Assembly (NCBI GenBank): GCA_045802605.1
Contig: JBJMQS010000027.1
Span: 1 to 64,000, forward strand
Reading direction: 5' to 3'
DNA length: 64,000 bases
From: JBJMQS01 sp045802605
Lineage (GTDB): Bacteria > Planctomycetota > Planctomycetia > Gemmatales > Gemmataceae
Each line of letters begins with the position of its first letter. The first letter of the stretch is position 1. Shown in pieces: positions 9,113-18,525 of the stretch. The notes below the pieces were generated by a model that saw only the letters and a program-made list of their open reading frames with translations, searched no databases and was not told the DNA's origin. A program made the translations under genes and the position numbers.

Positions 9113-9697
9113 ATGGCACAGGTGGCGCGGCTGATTGCAGAGCGGACGACCCTGCTCGTCGTTGACGTGCAGGAGAAGCTTTTTCCGGCGATTTACGATG
9201 CATCGGCTTTGGCAATCAACATCGAATTTCTTATTGATGCGGCCCAGTTGACCGGCGTGCCGGTGCAAGTCACCGAGCAGTATCCTCGCGGGCTTGGCCC
9301 GACGATCGCGCCGCTTGCCGCCAAGCTGCCGGCACATCGCCCGGACAAGAAAACGTTTAGTTGTTGCGGAGCCGCGGGTCTGGTGGAATCGCTTGATCGC
9401 GAACGGCGGCCAATGGTTGTGCTTTGCGGCATTGAATCGCACGTTTGCGTGAGCCAGACCGCGTTCGATCTGCTGGAAATGGGCTTTCAGGTCGCTCTTC
9501 CGGTCGATGGAGTTGGCGCCCGCTACCCGCTTGACCACACAACCGCCATCGACAGGCTCCGCTGCGCGGGAGCGTTGATCACCACGGTGGAAGCCGTGGG
9601 ATTTGAATGGCTGCGCACTGCCGACCACCCGTCATTTAAGACCTTCAGCCAACTCGTGCAGGAGCGGTCTCGCCGGCTGAGCGACGCTAAAATCTAA
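9113..9697 (+). CDS. Isochorismatase-like cysteine hydrolase
   Basis: This is a 194-residue member of the isochorismatase/nicotinamidase-like family. The expected catalytic triad is visible: Asp18 in LLVVDVQEK, Lys80 in DKKTFSC, and Cys112 in GIESHVCVSQTA. The cis-peptide region before Cys is conserved. Members hydrolyse amides or isochorismate, or have no known substrate; nothing here fixes it. It follows the transglutaminase gene after 12 bases and ends 2 bases before a kinase gene, so it belongs to the same transcript. The ATG at 9113 is the only reasonable start. Confidence 0.92.
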   Translation: MAQVARLIAERTTLLVVDVQEKLFPAIYDASALAINIEFLIDAAQLTGVPVQVTEQYPRGLGPTIAPLAAKLPAHRPDKKTFSCCGAAGLVESLDRERRPMVVLCGIESHVCVSQTAFDLLEMGFQVALPVDGVGARYPLDHTTAIDRLRCAGALITTVEAVGFEWLRTADHPSFKTFSQLVQERSRRLSDAKI

Positions 9698-9699
9698 GT

Positions 9700-11613
9700 A
9701 TGTTTGAACCCGGCAAAAACCTGGGCCCCTTTCGCATCGAAGAGGAGATCGGCTCCGGCGCGATGGGCACCGTCTTTCGCGCGACGAATACGGAGACAGG
9801 CAAGCCCGTTGCCATCAAGGTAATCTCGACGGGACTCGCGGCAAATGAGTCCGCACGCGCGCGCTTCGAGCGCGAAGGTGAGATTCTCAAGCAGTTGCGC
9901 CATCCGCATATTGTTCGACTCTTCGCAACCGGCCACTACAAGAAGACTCCGTTTCTTGCGATGGAGTACGTCAAAGGCGAGGCCCTCGATATTGCGCTTG
10001 AACGCCGCGGACGGCTGACTTGGGAAGAGGTTGTGCGGTATGGCAAGCAACTTTGCTTAGCGCTTCAGCACGCGCACGAAAAAGGGATCATTCACCGCGA
10101 TCTAAAGCCATCCAACCTCTTGATTCTGAAAGATGGCACGCTCAAGCTCACCGACTTCGGCATTGCGAAAGACGCGGACGTGACCGCGCTCACGGGCGCC
10201 AACAGCACCGTGGGTACTGCGGCCTACATGTCGCCGGAGCAATGCCGGGGTGAGCGGACCCTCACGTTGAAGTCCGACCTCTATTCACTTGGTATCGTGT
10301 TTTACGAATTGCTCACCGGCGAAAAGCCTTTCAACAAAGAATCACCCGTGGACATGTTCATGGCCCACGTGAACGAGCCCGTGGAGCGTCCGAGCCGCAA
10401 GGTGCTGGATATTCCATCGTGGCTCGACACGCTGGTATGCCAACTTCTTGAGAAAAAGGCGGAGCACCGCCCGCTCGACGCGGCCATGGTGAGCAAAGCA
10501 CTCGACGATGTGCTTGAAAAGGTGGCCGACCAGAAGTCAGCCGGCGTTGAACTGGCGACTGCTCGCGCCGTTGATCGACCCAAGCCAGCCGGATCGGATG
10601 ATTCGGACCGGGCAGCGGCTCGACTTTTGCGCGGCGCATCCGCCAAGAAAAAGATCCGCAAGCGCGGCACGCGGATTTACGAGCGCGGCTGGTTCACACT
10701 CCTGAGCGTCGCACTCCTCTTAGGTGGATTTGGCTGGTTCATGGTCTGGGCTCTCGGTCCTCCCTCGCCAGAGAAACTTTATTCGCGCGCGAAGACTCAG
10801 ATTGAAAACCAAAACGTCGATCGAGCCTTACCCATACTTCGGCAATTTCATGCCCATTATCCATCGCGCGATGACGAGCAGGCCCGGCAAATGCACAAGT
10901 GGCTGACCGATCTGGAAGTTGCCGAGGTCGAAAACGGCATGTTCAATCGTTTCCGCAAGAATTGGAAGGTTGAAGACGAAGCATCCGAGATCACTTATGC
11001 CGCATTCCGTGCCGAGAATGAAGGAAACCTCGTCGAGGCGCGCCGCCAGTGGCAATCCCTCGCGGACAAATTCAACAACAGCAAATCCTACGATGACCAG
11101 AAATGGGCTTGGTTCGGCGAGAAGAAAATTTCAGACATCGAAGCGCTGAACCAGTTGCCCACCGATCTTCAACTACTGTGGACCAAACCCGACCTTAAGC
11201 CAACGTCGGATGCTCAGCGTCGCGCTGCCGAGGCACTTCACTTCGAGCTGTTTGGCGATTTGCCCGCGGCCCAGAATCGTTGGGAAAAGTTGCGCGAGGA
11301 AACTCTCAAAGATCCAGACGCCCGGAAGTACAGCGTGCTCGCGGCCTCCCACGCTCGAACCCTCACAGAAACCGCCCCCAAGGGCGAGCAAGCAATCAAA
11401 GATTTCCGACTCAAACTTGTTCGGCAACGAATGCAGGATGTGGATAGTTTGGTCTCTGAGAATGTCCCCGCGTCACTGCGCAAAGCTCACGACTTATGTC
11501 AAGAAATCGCCCAGCTTTACGACAATGACCCCAACCCTTCGGTCGCAGAAGTCGGCAAAAAAGCGGCCGAGCGGGTCAAGGATATCCCGCGCCCTCCCGC
11601 TCCGCCGTCTTAA
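9700..11613 (+). CDS. Membrane serine/threonine protein kinase with large extracytoplasmic tail
   Basis: The protein has 637 residues. The kinase domain is at about 10-270, with glycine loop IGSGAMGTVF, Lys40, HRD at 132-134 (IHRDLKPSNL), DFG at 152-154 and the YMSPEQ activation segment. A basic stretch precedes one membrane helix at about 331-352. The C-terminal 285 residues lie outside and are helical, with TPR-like periodicity (for example PEKLYSRAKTQIENQNVDRA). The gene begins 2 bases after the isochorismatase-like stop, suggesting translational coupling. The tail may be a sensor or a protein-interaction scaffold; the signal is not known. Confidence 0.93.
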   Translation: MFEPGKNLGPFRIEEEIGSGAMGTVFRATNTETGKPVAIKVISTGLAANESARARFEREGEILKQLRHPHIVRLFATGHYKKTPFLAMEYVKGEALDIALERRGRLTWEEVVRYGKQLCLALQHAHEKGIIHRDLKPSNLLILKDGTLKLTDFGIAKDADVTALTGANSTVGTAAYMSPEQCRGERTLTLKSDLYSLGIVFYELLTGEKPFNKESPVDMFMAHVNEPVERPSRKVLDIPSWLDTLVCQLLEKKAEHRPLDAAMVSKALDDVLEKVADQKSAGVELATARAVDRPKPAGSDDSDRAAARLLRGASAKKKIRKRGTRIYERGWFTLLSVALLLGGFGWFMVWALGPPSPEKLYSRAKTQIENQNVDRALPILRQFHAHYPSRDDEQARQMHKWLTDLEVAEVENGMFNRFRKNWKVEDEASEITYAAFRAENEGNLVEARRQWQSLADKFNNSKSYDDQKWAWFGEKKISDIEALNQLPTDLQLLWTKPDLKPTSDAQRRAAEALHFELFGDLPAAQNRWEKLREETLKDPDARKYSVLAASHARTLTETAPKGEQAIKDFRLKLVRQRMQDVDSLVSENVPASLRKAHDLCQEIAQLYDNDPNPSVAEVGKKAAERVKDIPRPPAPPS

Positions 11614-11802
11614 ACCTCCCAACCCGCAAATCCGTTAAGTCAGGATTTTCCGCGCGCCTCTGTGAGGGCGACTAGGCTCTGTGCGCCGCCACGCGCCTCC
11701 CGCGGTATTGGCTTTGCGATTTCAACTTCGAAACATCCGCGCCGACCACCCGAGGAGTCGGCCTCGCGGCGCATCATTCCCCTCGGATGGGGAGACACCA
11801 TC

Positions 11803-12669
11803 ATGGCTCTGCGATCAGCTTGGGAAGGTTACCTTCGCCTTAATCTCATAGCGATTCCGGTGAAGGCCTACTCGGCCACCATCAGCGGCGGTGGACGCAT
11901 CGGCTTTCACCTAGTGCACGCAAAGTGCAACAACCGGATCAAATACAAAAAGGTTTGTCCCGTGCACGGCGAAGTGCCCAACGACGAGATCGTCTCGGGC
12001 TATGAGGTCGCGAAGGGACAATACGTCCTAGTTCAACCGGACGAGTTGAAGAAGCTCAAATCCGGCGGCGATAAGGCGATCTCGCTGGATGTCTTCATTC
12101 ATCCGGAAGATATCGATCCGGTTTACTTCACCGATCGCACCTACTATCTCACTCCCGACGGCAAAGTCGGTCAACGGCCCTACGCCGTATTGCAGCGCGT
12201 CATGGCCGAGGAGCGCCGATACGCAGTCGGCACAATGATCATGTCGGGTCGTGAGCAAGTCGTGCTCGTGCGCAGCGTGGACCGATTGCTGGCCGTGACC
12301 GTACTGAGTTACGAGGCGCAACTGAAGAAACCCGCAGCATTCGAAGACGAGCTTTCTGACGTTGATGTTGCCAATGAAGAATTGAAGCTAGCGCGCAGCT
12401 TAGTTGAGACCTCGACACCGGATCACTTTGACTTCGCGAGCTACCAAGACGAGTACACGGGCCGCGTGCAAGATCTCCTCGAAGCGAAAGCAGCCGGCAA
12501 GACAGTGCCGGTGGCGGCTCCCGAAGAAGAGCCGGCGATCATCAATTTGATGGACGCGCTGCGCGAAAGCTTGAAAGAAGCGAAAAGCAGTCCGAAGACG
12601 CGGACGGCCAAGGGTAAGCCGCACAAGACCCGGGCCCACAAGTCCCACGCCCGCCGCAAGACCGGTTAA
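11803..12669 (+). CDS. ku: Ku DNA end-binding protein
   Basis: This is a 288-residue bacterial Ku. It forms a ring-shaped homodimer that binds broken DNA ends and recruits LigD in non-homologous end joining. Family marks are the N-terminus ALRSAWEGYLRLNLIAIPVK, the two Cys in the FHLVHAKCNNRIKYKKVCP region, and PEDIDPVYFTDRTYYL. The C-terminal 35 residues are very rich in Lys/Arg/His, as in Ku proteins with DNA-binding tails. I chose the ATG at 11803, preceded by GGGGAG, because the upstream in-frame extension from 11662 matches nothing in the family. ligD follows after 3 bases. Confidence 0.96.
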   Translation: MALRSAWEGYLRLNLIAIPVKAYSATISGGGRIGFHLVHAKCNNRIKYKKVCPVHGEVPNDEIVSGYEVAKGQYVLVQPDELKKLKSGGDKAISLDVFIHPEDIDPVYFTDRTYYLTPDGKVGQRPYAVLQRVMAEERRYAVGTMIMSGREQVVLVRSVDRLLAVTVLSYEAQLKKPAAFEDELSDVDVANEELKLARSLVETSTPDHFDFASYQDEYTGRVQDLLEAKAAGKTVPVAAPEEEPAIINLMDALRESLKEAKSSPKTRTAKGKPHKTRAHKSHARRKTG

Positions 12670-12672
12670 GCC

Positions 12673-14553
12673 ATGACCGGCACACGACGAAAACCATCTG
12701 CGGGAAAAGCCCCTTTCCCCCACGACATCGAGCCAATGCTAGCGACTCTGGTCCGCGCGCCTTTTGACCGCGCCGGCTGGATATTCGAACCGAAGTGGGA
12801 CGGCTACCGCGCAATCGCGGAAATCCAAAACGGCAAAATTGAGGTCTATTCGCGCAAAGGCAATTCTTTCAATGAACAGTTCGCGCCGATCGTCCATAAC
12901 CTTCGCCATCTCAAGCACGATACCGTGCTTGACGGCGAAGTGGTGGTGCTCGACGAAGCCGGACGATCGCGGTTTCAGCTTTTGCAGCAGCATCAGAAGA
13001 CGGGCCAAGGGCGTCTCGTTTATTACGTCTTCGACATTTTGCATTTGGACGGCCGCGATCTGCAAATGCTGCCGTTGATAGAACGGAAAACGATCCTCAG
13101 TCGTTTGCTGCGCCGTATCCCGGAGGTGATTGTCAGCGAACACATCGAGGGTCGCGGTGAAGCTTTCTTCCGCGCCGCGGCCGCCCAGGGGCTCGAGGGA
13201 ATCATCGCAAAAAATGGACAAAGCCCCTATCGCCAGGGCATTCGCTCAGCGGATTGGCTCAAGATCAAAACCCAAAGGCGCCAGGAAGCCGTCATCGGCG
13301 GATTCACGGAACCGCGCGGCAGTCGAAAGAACTTGGGAGCGCTGTTGCTTGGTGTGTATCAGGGCAACGACTTGAAATACATCGGGCATACGGGCGGCGG
13401 GTTGAATACCAAGAGTCTCGCCCATCTTCGCCAGCGGCTCGATCCACTCGAACAAAGCACCTCTCCCTTCGCAAAGAGGCCGAAGGCCAATGCGCCAGTC
13501 CATTGGGTGAAGCCGCAGCTTGTGTGTGAGGTCACCTTTCAGGAATGGACAGACGATGGACACATGCGGCACCCGATCTTCATTGCCTTGCGCGAGGACA
13601 AACCGTCGAGGGAAGTGCGTCACGAAGTCGAGCATCCGGTGGCAGAGTTGGCGAACAATGATCCGCCGCTGACGAATCTCGGCAAGATCTATTGGCCACG
13701 CGACGGCTACACGAAGGGTGACCTCATCAATTACTACCGCGAAATTGCACCGTTCATTTTGCCGTACTTGAACGACCGGCCACAGTCGCAGCACCGGCAT
13801 CCCGAGGGAATCGACGGGGATTCCTTTTTCCAAAAGGATGTCAGCAAGCGACCGCCACCGGCATGGGTCAAGACGACCGTCGTGCCCCACAAAGAAAGAG
13901 CAGGATCGTCGCACTTCATCGTTTGCGACGATCAGCGCACCCTGCTCTACCTCGCAAATCTCGGTTGCATCGAAATCAACCCATGGAATTCGCGTGTCGG
14001 CTTGTTGGATAGACCCGACTATTTAGTGATCGACCTCGACCCTGAGCAAATCGCGTTCGCCAAAGTGGTCGAAGCGGCTCTCGCGGTGCGCAAAGTCCTC
14101 GATGCGGCGAGGGCGGAATGCTACTGCAAGACCTCGGGCAAGACCGGGCTGCACGTCTATGTTCCGCTTGGGGCCAAATATCCCGAAGACCTAGCCACGC
14201 GATTCGCCGAGGTCGTCGCCAACATCGTGAATCGAAAACTGCCGGCGACGACGAGTGTTGTGCGCATGCCGGCGCGACGACAAGGACGAGTCTATCTCGA
14301 CTTCCTGCAGAATCGCCACGGCCAGACGCTGGCCGCTCCGTACTCCGTTCGGCCGGTCGATGGAGCACCTGTGTCCGCGCCCTTAAAGTGGTCGGAGGTG
14401 CGAACCGGTTTGGATCCGGCCAAATTCACGATCAAGAACACCCCGAAGCGCCTAGAGAAAATCGGCGATCTTTGGCAACCTGTGCTGGGTCCGGGAATTG
14501 ATCTTGCGCATTGCATCGAACGGTTAGCACGCGTCCTGGCACGCGCGGGCTAA
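12673..14553 (+). CDS. ligD: LigD: ATP-dependent DNA ligase fused to polymerase domain
   Basis: The protein has 626 residues and the order ligase then polymerase. The ligase nucleotidyl-transferase motif KWDG has its adenylated Lys41; motif IV-like LEGIIAK is at 174-180 and the OB-fold follows to about 320. The LigD polymerase (primase-like) domain begins near 335 (LGKIYWPRDGYTKGDL), with metal ligands Asp454 and Asp456 (VIDLDP) and a SGKTGLHVYVPL block. There is no phosphoesterase (PE) domain, unlike the three-domain LigD of Pseudomonas or Mycobacterium. It forms a ku-ligD operon with a 3-base gap and seals double-strand breaks after limited end filling. Confidence 0.96.
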   Translation: MTGTRRKPSAGKAPFPHDIEPMLATLVRAPFDRAGWIFEPKWDGYRAIAEIQNGKIEVYSRKGNSFNEQFAPIVHNLRHLKHDTVLDGEVVVLDEAGRSRFQLLQQHQKTGQGRLVYYVFDILHLDGRDLQMLPLIERKTILSRLLRRIPEVIVSEHIEGRGEAFFRAAAAQGLEGIIAKNGQSPYRQGIRSADWLKIKTQRRQEAVIGGFTEPRGSRKNLGALLLGVYQGNDLKYIGHTGGGLNTKSLAHLRQRLDPLEQSTSPFAKRPKANAPVHWVKPQLVCEVTFQEWTDDGHMRHPIFIALREDKPSREVRHEVEHPVAELANNDPPLTNLGKIYWPRDGYTKGDLINYYREIAPFILPYLNDRPQSQHRHPEGIDGDSFFQKDVSKRPPPAWVKTTVVPHKERAGSSHFIVCDDQRTLLYLANLGCIEINPWNSRVGLLDRPDYLVIDLDPEQIAFAKVVEAALAVRKVLDAARAECYCKTSGKTGLHVYVPLGAKYPEDLATRFAEVVANIVNRKLPATTSVVRMPARRQGRVYLDFLQNRHGQTLAAPYSVRPVDGAPVSAPLKWSEVRTGLDPAKFTIKNTPKRLEKIGDLWQPVLGPGIDLAHCIERLARVLARAG

Positions 14554-14559
14554 CAGCCC

Positions 14560-14632
14560 GGCGGGGTTTATCCTCGCCGCTCCTTTCGAATCCGATCGTT
14601 TGTCTTTAGGAGCGGCGGGGTTTATCCCCGTC
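14560..14632. terminator. Two tandem short hairpins between convergent genes
   Basis: GGCGGGG-TTTAT-CCTCGCC at 14560-14578 and GGCGGGG-TTTAT-CCCCGTC at 14614-14632 are near-identical hairpins with the same loop. Each is followed some bases later by TTCGAA. They lie between the convergent ends of ligD and an ABC permease gene, so they may stop transcription from both sides. No T-run follows, so a repeat family is an equal explanation. Confidence 0.5.
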
Positions 14633-14655
14633 GTGCTTCGAACATACGAACGCTC

Positions 14656-15783
14656 TCAAATAAATCGAAAACTCTTCGACAGCCACCAGCCCGCGAGCAA
14701 CGCCGACCCAACGAGTGCGATCAGATGCGGGATCACGGCAGTCGGCTCCGCGCCAAAGCTGACCAATTGATGCAGCGCATCCATCACCCAACCCGTCGGG
14801 AGCGCGAGCGCAACTGTCTGGCACCATTTCGGCGTTATCTCGGCCGGCCACCAGCAACCACCCAGCGCGGCCATGATGTTCGAGGCGATCACGCCAATGG
14901 CGATGACCTGGCCCTGGGTACGGCAATAATTGCCAAGCAATAATCCCAAGCACGAGCCGAGTGAAACGTACGCCATCAAAATAAGTGCGAGCATGAAATA
15001 ATGCGGCCCCCACCGAACATCGAATACAAGTGCCCCAACGATGACCGCAAATGCAATTTGTAGGAGGCTCAGAAGTACTCGCGATCCCCATTTGCCCGCG
15101 ACCACGGCACTACGGCTCATGGGGGACGACGCAAGTCGCCGAAGCAACCCTTGCTCCCTATCCATCACCAGACCCGCACCAGTCGTTGCGACAACCAACA
15201 GCACTAGAAAGACCATTGTTCCAGGCACGGACTGCTGAAATTTCTTTGGAGGGTCCTTAAATTTGCCGGCGGACTCACGTTCTATTTTGAGCTTTCGCAC
15301 GCGCGGCTCGGCAAATCGCTCCGGCGTCGCTGCGTCCCCATCTTTGGTGAGCAAAATTAAGTCGGCGAGCAATGTGTATACGGCACGATTCACTCGAAAG
15401 TCATCGTAATCTCCGCTTATCCCGCCACCAGGATGCTGCATCTCAATCTTCGCTTGTTTTCCCGCCAAGACCATTTGGGTGAAATTCGACGGAATCGTAA
15501 GTTGGCGGGAGTAGTTACCCAGTTTCTGCGGTGTGTCCACACGCTCAATGTCGTAGTGCACATCTAAGCGCTTAATGAGCTCGTCCGCGAGGAATCCCGC
15601 ATCCGACGATACTAGAACGCCAAGATCGTCCTTCTGTTCCCCATCATTTTGCGAGCCGCCGGTAATGGTTCCAATGAAATAGAAGAACACCAGCGGCATG
15701 CCGAATGCCCAGAACAGAACTTCGCGCTCGCGGATCAGCAAGCGAAAGCCCGTTTGACTCAAGAACCACGCATCGCGAAGCAT
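14656..15783 (-). CDS. ABC-2 type exporter permease (second of pair)
   Basis: This is a 375-residue permease of the ABC-2 type. One N-terminal membrane helix (LLIREREVLFWAFGMPLVFF) is followed by an extracytoplasmic domain of about 150 residues, and then five to six helices with the family block VMDREQGLLRRLASSPMSR. The start is ATG at 15783 with GAGGTG just upstream; a longer reading from TTG at 15804 would overlap the preceding gene. It is the last gene of the exporter operon ATPase - permease - permease. Related systems export drugs, lipids or sodium; the substrate is unknown. Confidence 0.9.
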   Translation of the reverse strand: MLRDAWFLSQTGFRLLIREREVLFWAFGMPLVFFYFIGTITGGSQNDGEQKDDLGVLVSSDAGFLADELIKRLDVHYDIERVDTPQKLGNYSRQLTIPSNFTQMVLAGKQAKIEMQHPGGGISGDYDDFRVNRAVYTLLADLILLTKDGDAATPERFAEPRVRKLKIERESAGKFKDPPKKFQQSVPGTMVFLVLLVVATTGAGLVMDREQGLLRRLASSPMSRSAVVAGKWGSRVLLSLLQIAFAVIVGALVFDVRWGPHYFMLALILMAYVSLGSCLGLLLGNYCRTQGQVIAIGVIASNIMAALGGCWWPAEITPKWCQTVALALPTGWVMDALHQLVSFGAEPTAVIPHLIALVGSALLAGWWLSKSFRFI

Positions 15784-15790
15784 CGACACC

Positions 15791-17014
15791 TCAAGCCAGG
15801 GCAAACCGCCTTAACCTCAACAGCGTTATCACGTACCCAAGAAAAGCCACGCCTAGCAATCCCGCGGCCGCTAACCAAATGCGCGATGAATCAACCGTAC
15901 AAGCAAGAATCGTCTTGAACTCCGACGCTGCCCAGCCGTTCGGCGTGAAATAACCAATGTTAGCGAGCCACTCGGGCATCATTTCAAACGGGAACATTCC
16001 ACCGCCAACCAGTGCGAAAAGGAACACGAAGAGCGAGACCAGCACGTTGGCGCCCCGCTCGCCGCCCGCCAGCATGTTGATGGCCAACAAAATGGAATAC
16101 ATCGCCAGGCCCGTGAGCACGATCCAAGCCCAGGCTAGCACCGGAGACGGAATCGTTTGGTGAACTAGCCAGCGGCCGCTAATGAGGGCAACGAGCGCAA
16201 CGGCTCCGTAAACCGCCATTGCCGCGAGAATCTTGCCTGCCAAAAATGCCCACCTCTGGCTCGACGTCGTCAACGTGCGGCGAAGCGTGAATGCTGATTT
16301 CTCTTTCCAAATATCGCCGCTCAGTGTTTGGCCCACCAAGATCACTCCAAAAAAGAGCATCCCCGGGAAGAAGTAGGCCGCGACAGCCACTGGCGCTTTG
16401 GTCGCTTCCACGTCTTTCGTTTCCAGTTTGATCACGAGCGGGTCGAGGTAGCGGCTGAACTTGTCGCCCAAGCGCCTACCAGCGATGCTAAACTCCGCGA
16501 TCTCGGCATCGCTCGGCTTGTGATCGGCGGACTTGCGAATTTGATCACCGAGAAATGCTTGCGCGTAATACTCAACATCGGACAGCATCGAGAGCGATTC
16601 TTGAATGATCCCCGGCAGAATGCGTTGAGCGGGATTGGTCAGCAGCTTCAGCGTGCAAGGCTCGTCGTGCAATAACTTGTCCTGAAAGCCGTTCGGGATT
16701 TCTAGGAGGGCAGAACCGTCGCCGTGATTGATTCGGGCTAAGCCTTCTTCGGCGGGCACCAACTCGACGGTGATCATTTTCGCGAGCGGCCCTTGTCCAA
16801 AGGCCCCGCGGACAAATGAGCTGAGCGTTGAGTCGTCGTGATCCACGACGAGCAATAAGCCGCGCGGCGTGACGCTCTCGCCGCCGAAAACGACGCTGAC
16901 GAGCGTCGTAACTGCGAACGGCATGATGATGCACATCGCAAGACCGATGGGATCTCGCCACAAGCGGCGGATGTCTTTGAGCGCACTGACGAAGACGAAT
17001 CGCAACGCCGTCAT
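15791..17014 (-). CDS. ABC-2 type exporter permease (first of pair)
   Basis: This is a 407-residue ABC-2 permease: a first helix at about 22-45, an extracytoplasmic domain to about 210, and then five to six membrane helices (for example AAYFFPGMLFFGVILVG and NVLVSLFVFLFALVGGGMF). It overlaps the ATPase gene by 4 bases (ATGA), showing translational coupling. Two different permease subunits served by one ATPase suggest a heterodimeric exporter. Confidence 0.9.
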   Translation of the reverse strand: MTALRFVFVSALKDIRRLWRDPIGLAMCIIMPFAVTTLVSVVFGGESVTPRGLLLVVDHDDSTLSSFVRGAFGQGPLAKMITVELVPAEEGLARINHGDGSALLEIPNGFQDKLLHDEPCTLKLLTNPAQRILPGIIQESLSMLSDVEYYAQAFLGDQIRKSADHKPSDAEIAEFSIAGRRLGDKFSRYLDPLVIKLETKDVEATKAPVAVAAYFFPGMLFFGVILVGQTLSGDIWKEKSAFTLRRTLTTSSQRWAFLAGKILAAMAVYGAVALVALISGRWLVHQTIPSPVLAWAWIVLTGLAMYSILLAINMLAGGERGANVLVSLFVFLFALVGGGMFPFEMMPEWLANIGYFTPNGWAASEFKTILACTVDSSRIWLAAAGLLGVAFLGYVITLLRLRRFALA

Positions 17015-17940
17015 TCGCGCAGTTCCTTGCCTGTCATGCGAATGAACAGGCTTTCTAAACTTGGCTGCGTCAGCGTGGTGCCGCGTATCTCCGCCCCTGC
17101 GCCGGCCAACAACGAAAATAGCTCCGGTAATCGACCCGATGCGCCGCGTAGGGCGAGGACAAGCAAGCCGTCATCCGCTTGAACGACGTCGAGACCCTGC
17201 ACCTGTTGCAATTCATGGCGAACTTTGTCGGGAACGAATGTCCCGGTCAGGCGGACGAGTTCGCGTTCGCCGGGCATCGCGCGGAGTTCTTCGAGCGTAC
17301 CTTGGGCGATGACCTTGCCATGATCGACGATCGCCAGGCGATCGCAGAGTGTCTCCGCTTCTTCCATGTAGTGCGTGGTGTAGAGCACGCAGGTACCGGC
17401 TTTCGCTTGCTCGCGAACGAGTTCCAATAGTCGAATGCGGCTCTGCGGATCCACGCCGACTGTAGGCTCATCGAGCAACAGCACCTTCGGCCGATGAACG
17501 ATGCCACAGGCGAAATTGAGCCGGCGTTTCATGCCACCGGAAAAGCGCTTCACCGGCTCCTTGGCGCGGTCGAGCAAGCCCGTCAGCTCCAGGACTTCGC
17601 GGATGCGTTCGGCTAACTGTGGATTGCGCATGCCTTGCGCACCACCCCAATAGGCCAGGTTCTCGGTGGCGGAGAGTTCGTCGTACAGTGCGAGCTCTTG
17701 CGGCACGATGCCAAGCGACTTGCGCGCAGCGACGCCCTCGCGGACAACATCTTTGCCCAGTACGCGAATATGGCCGGCTGTCGGGGTCAACAGACCGCAG
17801 ATGCAACCGATGCTTGTGGTTTTGCCGGCGCCGTTCGGGCCCAAAAGGCCGAAGATTTCGCCGGGCCAGGCGTTGAACGAGACGCCATCGACGGCCGTGA
17901 GGTCACCGTAGACTTTTCGCAACTGCTCGACTTCAATCAT
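17011..17940 (-). CDS. ABC exporter ATPase subunit
   Basis: This is a 309-residue ABC ATPase of the DrrA/NatA-like type. It has Walker A GPNGAGKT at about 34-41, Q-loop PQELALYDELSATENL, signature FSGGMKRRL, Walker B VLLLDEPTVGVDP and the switch His in YTTHYMEEAE. It ends with the usual C-terminal regulatory domain and terminal motif SLESLFIRMTGKEL. The start is ATG at 17940 because family members begin MIEVEQLRKVYG. Upstream in-frame codons to 17982 are not conserved. It powers the two ABC-2 permeases encoded downstream. Confidence 0.93.
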   Translation of the reverse strand: MIEVEQLRKVYGDLTAVDGVSFNAWPGEIFGLLGPNGAGKTTSIGCICGLLTPTAGHIRVLGKDVVREGVAARKSLGIVPQELALYDELSATENLAYWGGAQGMRNPQLAERIREVLELTGLLDRAKEPVKRFSGGMKRRLNFACGIVHRPKVLLLDEPTVGVDPQSRIRLLELVREQAKAGTCVLYTTHYMEEAETLCDRLAIVDHGKVIAQGTLEELRAMPGERELVRLTGTFVPDKVRHELQQVQGLDVVQADDGLLVLALRGASGRLPELFSLLAGAGAEIRGTTLTQPSLESLFIRMTGKELRE

Positions 17941-18012
17941 GGAGGAAGAATACGTTGAAAGCCCGAAGAACCAAGCACCCATTCTTATTCGAACGTCGAA
18001 CTTAGATCTTGT

Positions 18013-18444
18013 TTAGCCATCATCAATTTTGAGGGAGGCACAGATCGCTTCGAGCACTTTGAGATTTGTTTCCTCGATATCGGTCGCTTGTGTCAGGATC
18101 AGAAGGGTGCCTTCAGCAGTCGCAGCGGCCCGGATGCGGCATGTGTTGGTCAAATCCAAGGCGAAGAAACCGACATCGTGCCCGACGGCGGGCCGCCCGG
18201 CGAGGTTGGAGACCATGGGCTCGACGTCGAGCTTGGGATATTCGGAGCGCATGGCCTCCAGTGCAGCGTCGGCCAGATCGCCAGGGCCGGGCATTGATTC
18301 GTCCAGTGTTAGGCTCAAAAACGCCGTGCCGGGGCTTTGAATTACAACAGTCCAGCCCAATTCGGTTTGTTCAACTTCCTCGGTCCAGTTCTCGGGATAC
18401 ACGAAGGAAATTCCCTGCTGCTCGAATTTAGCCGGCACTGCCAT
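18013..18444 (-). CDS. Small DcrB/PsbP-like domain protein
   Basis: This is a 143-residue protein with a pattern like that of the DcrB/PsbP-like fold (DUF1795): GISFVYPENWTEEVEQ, then alternating beta strands with a strand SPGTAFLSLTLDES, and a closing helix NLKVLEAICASLKI. There is no signal peptide or Cys for lipidation, so it is probably cytoplasmic. It lies 72 bases upstream of the ABC ATPase in the same direction and may share a transcript. Function unknown. Confidence 0.75.
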   Translation of the reverse strand: MAVPAKFEQQGISFVYPENWTEEVEQTELGWTVVIQSPGTAFLSLTLDESMPGPGDLADAALEAMRSEYPKLDVEPMVSNLAGRPAVGHDVGFFALDLTNTCRIRAAATAEGTLLILTQATDIEETNLKVLEAICASLKIDDG

Positions 18445-18525
18445 CGCCCTCCCGAATCAGCCTAGCAAATCCACCTTGACCGGCTTCACCAAACGGCCCT
18501 AACATCGTGATCCCGAGGATTGCTC

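Noticed and set aside
11662..11802. Longer Ku starting at 11662
   Set aside because: The 47 extra residues are Arg/Pro-rich and not in the family; ATG at 11803 has a good ribosome site.
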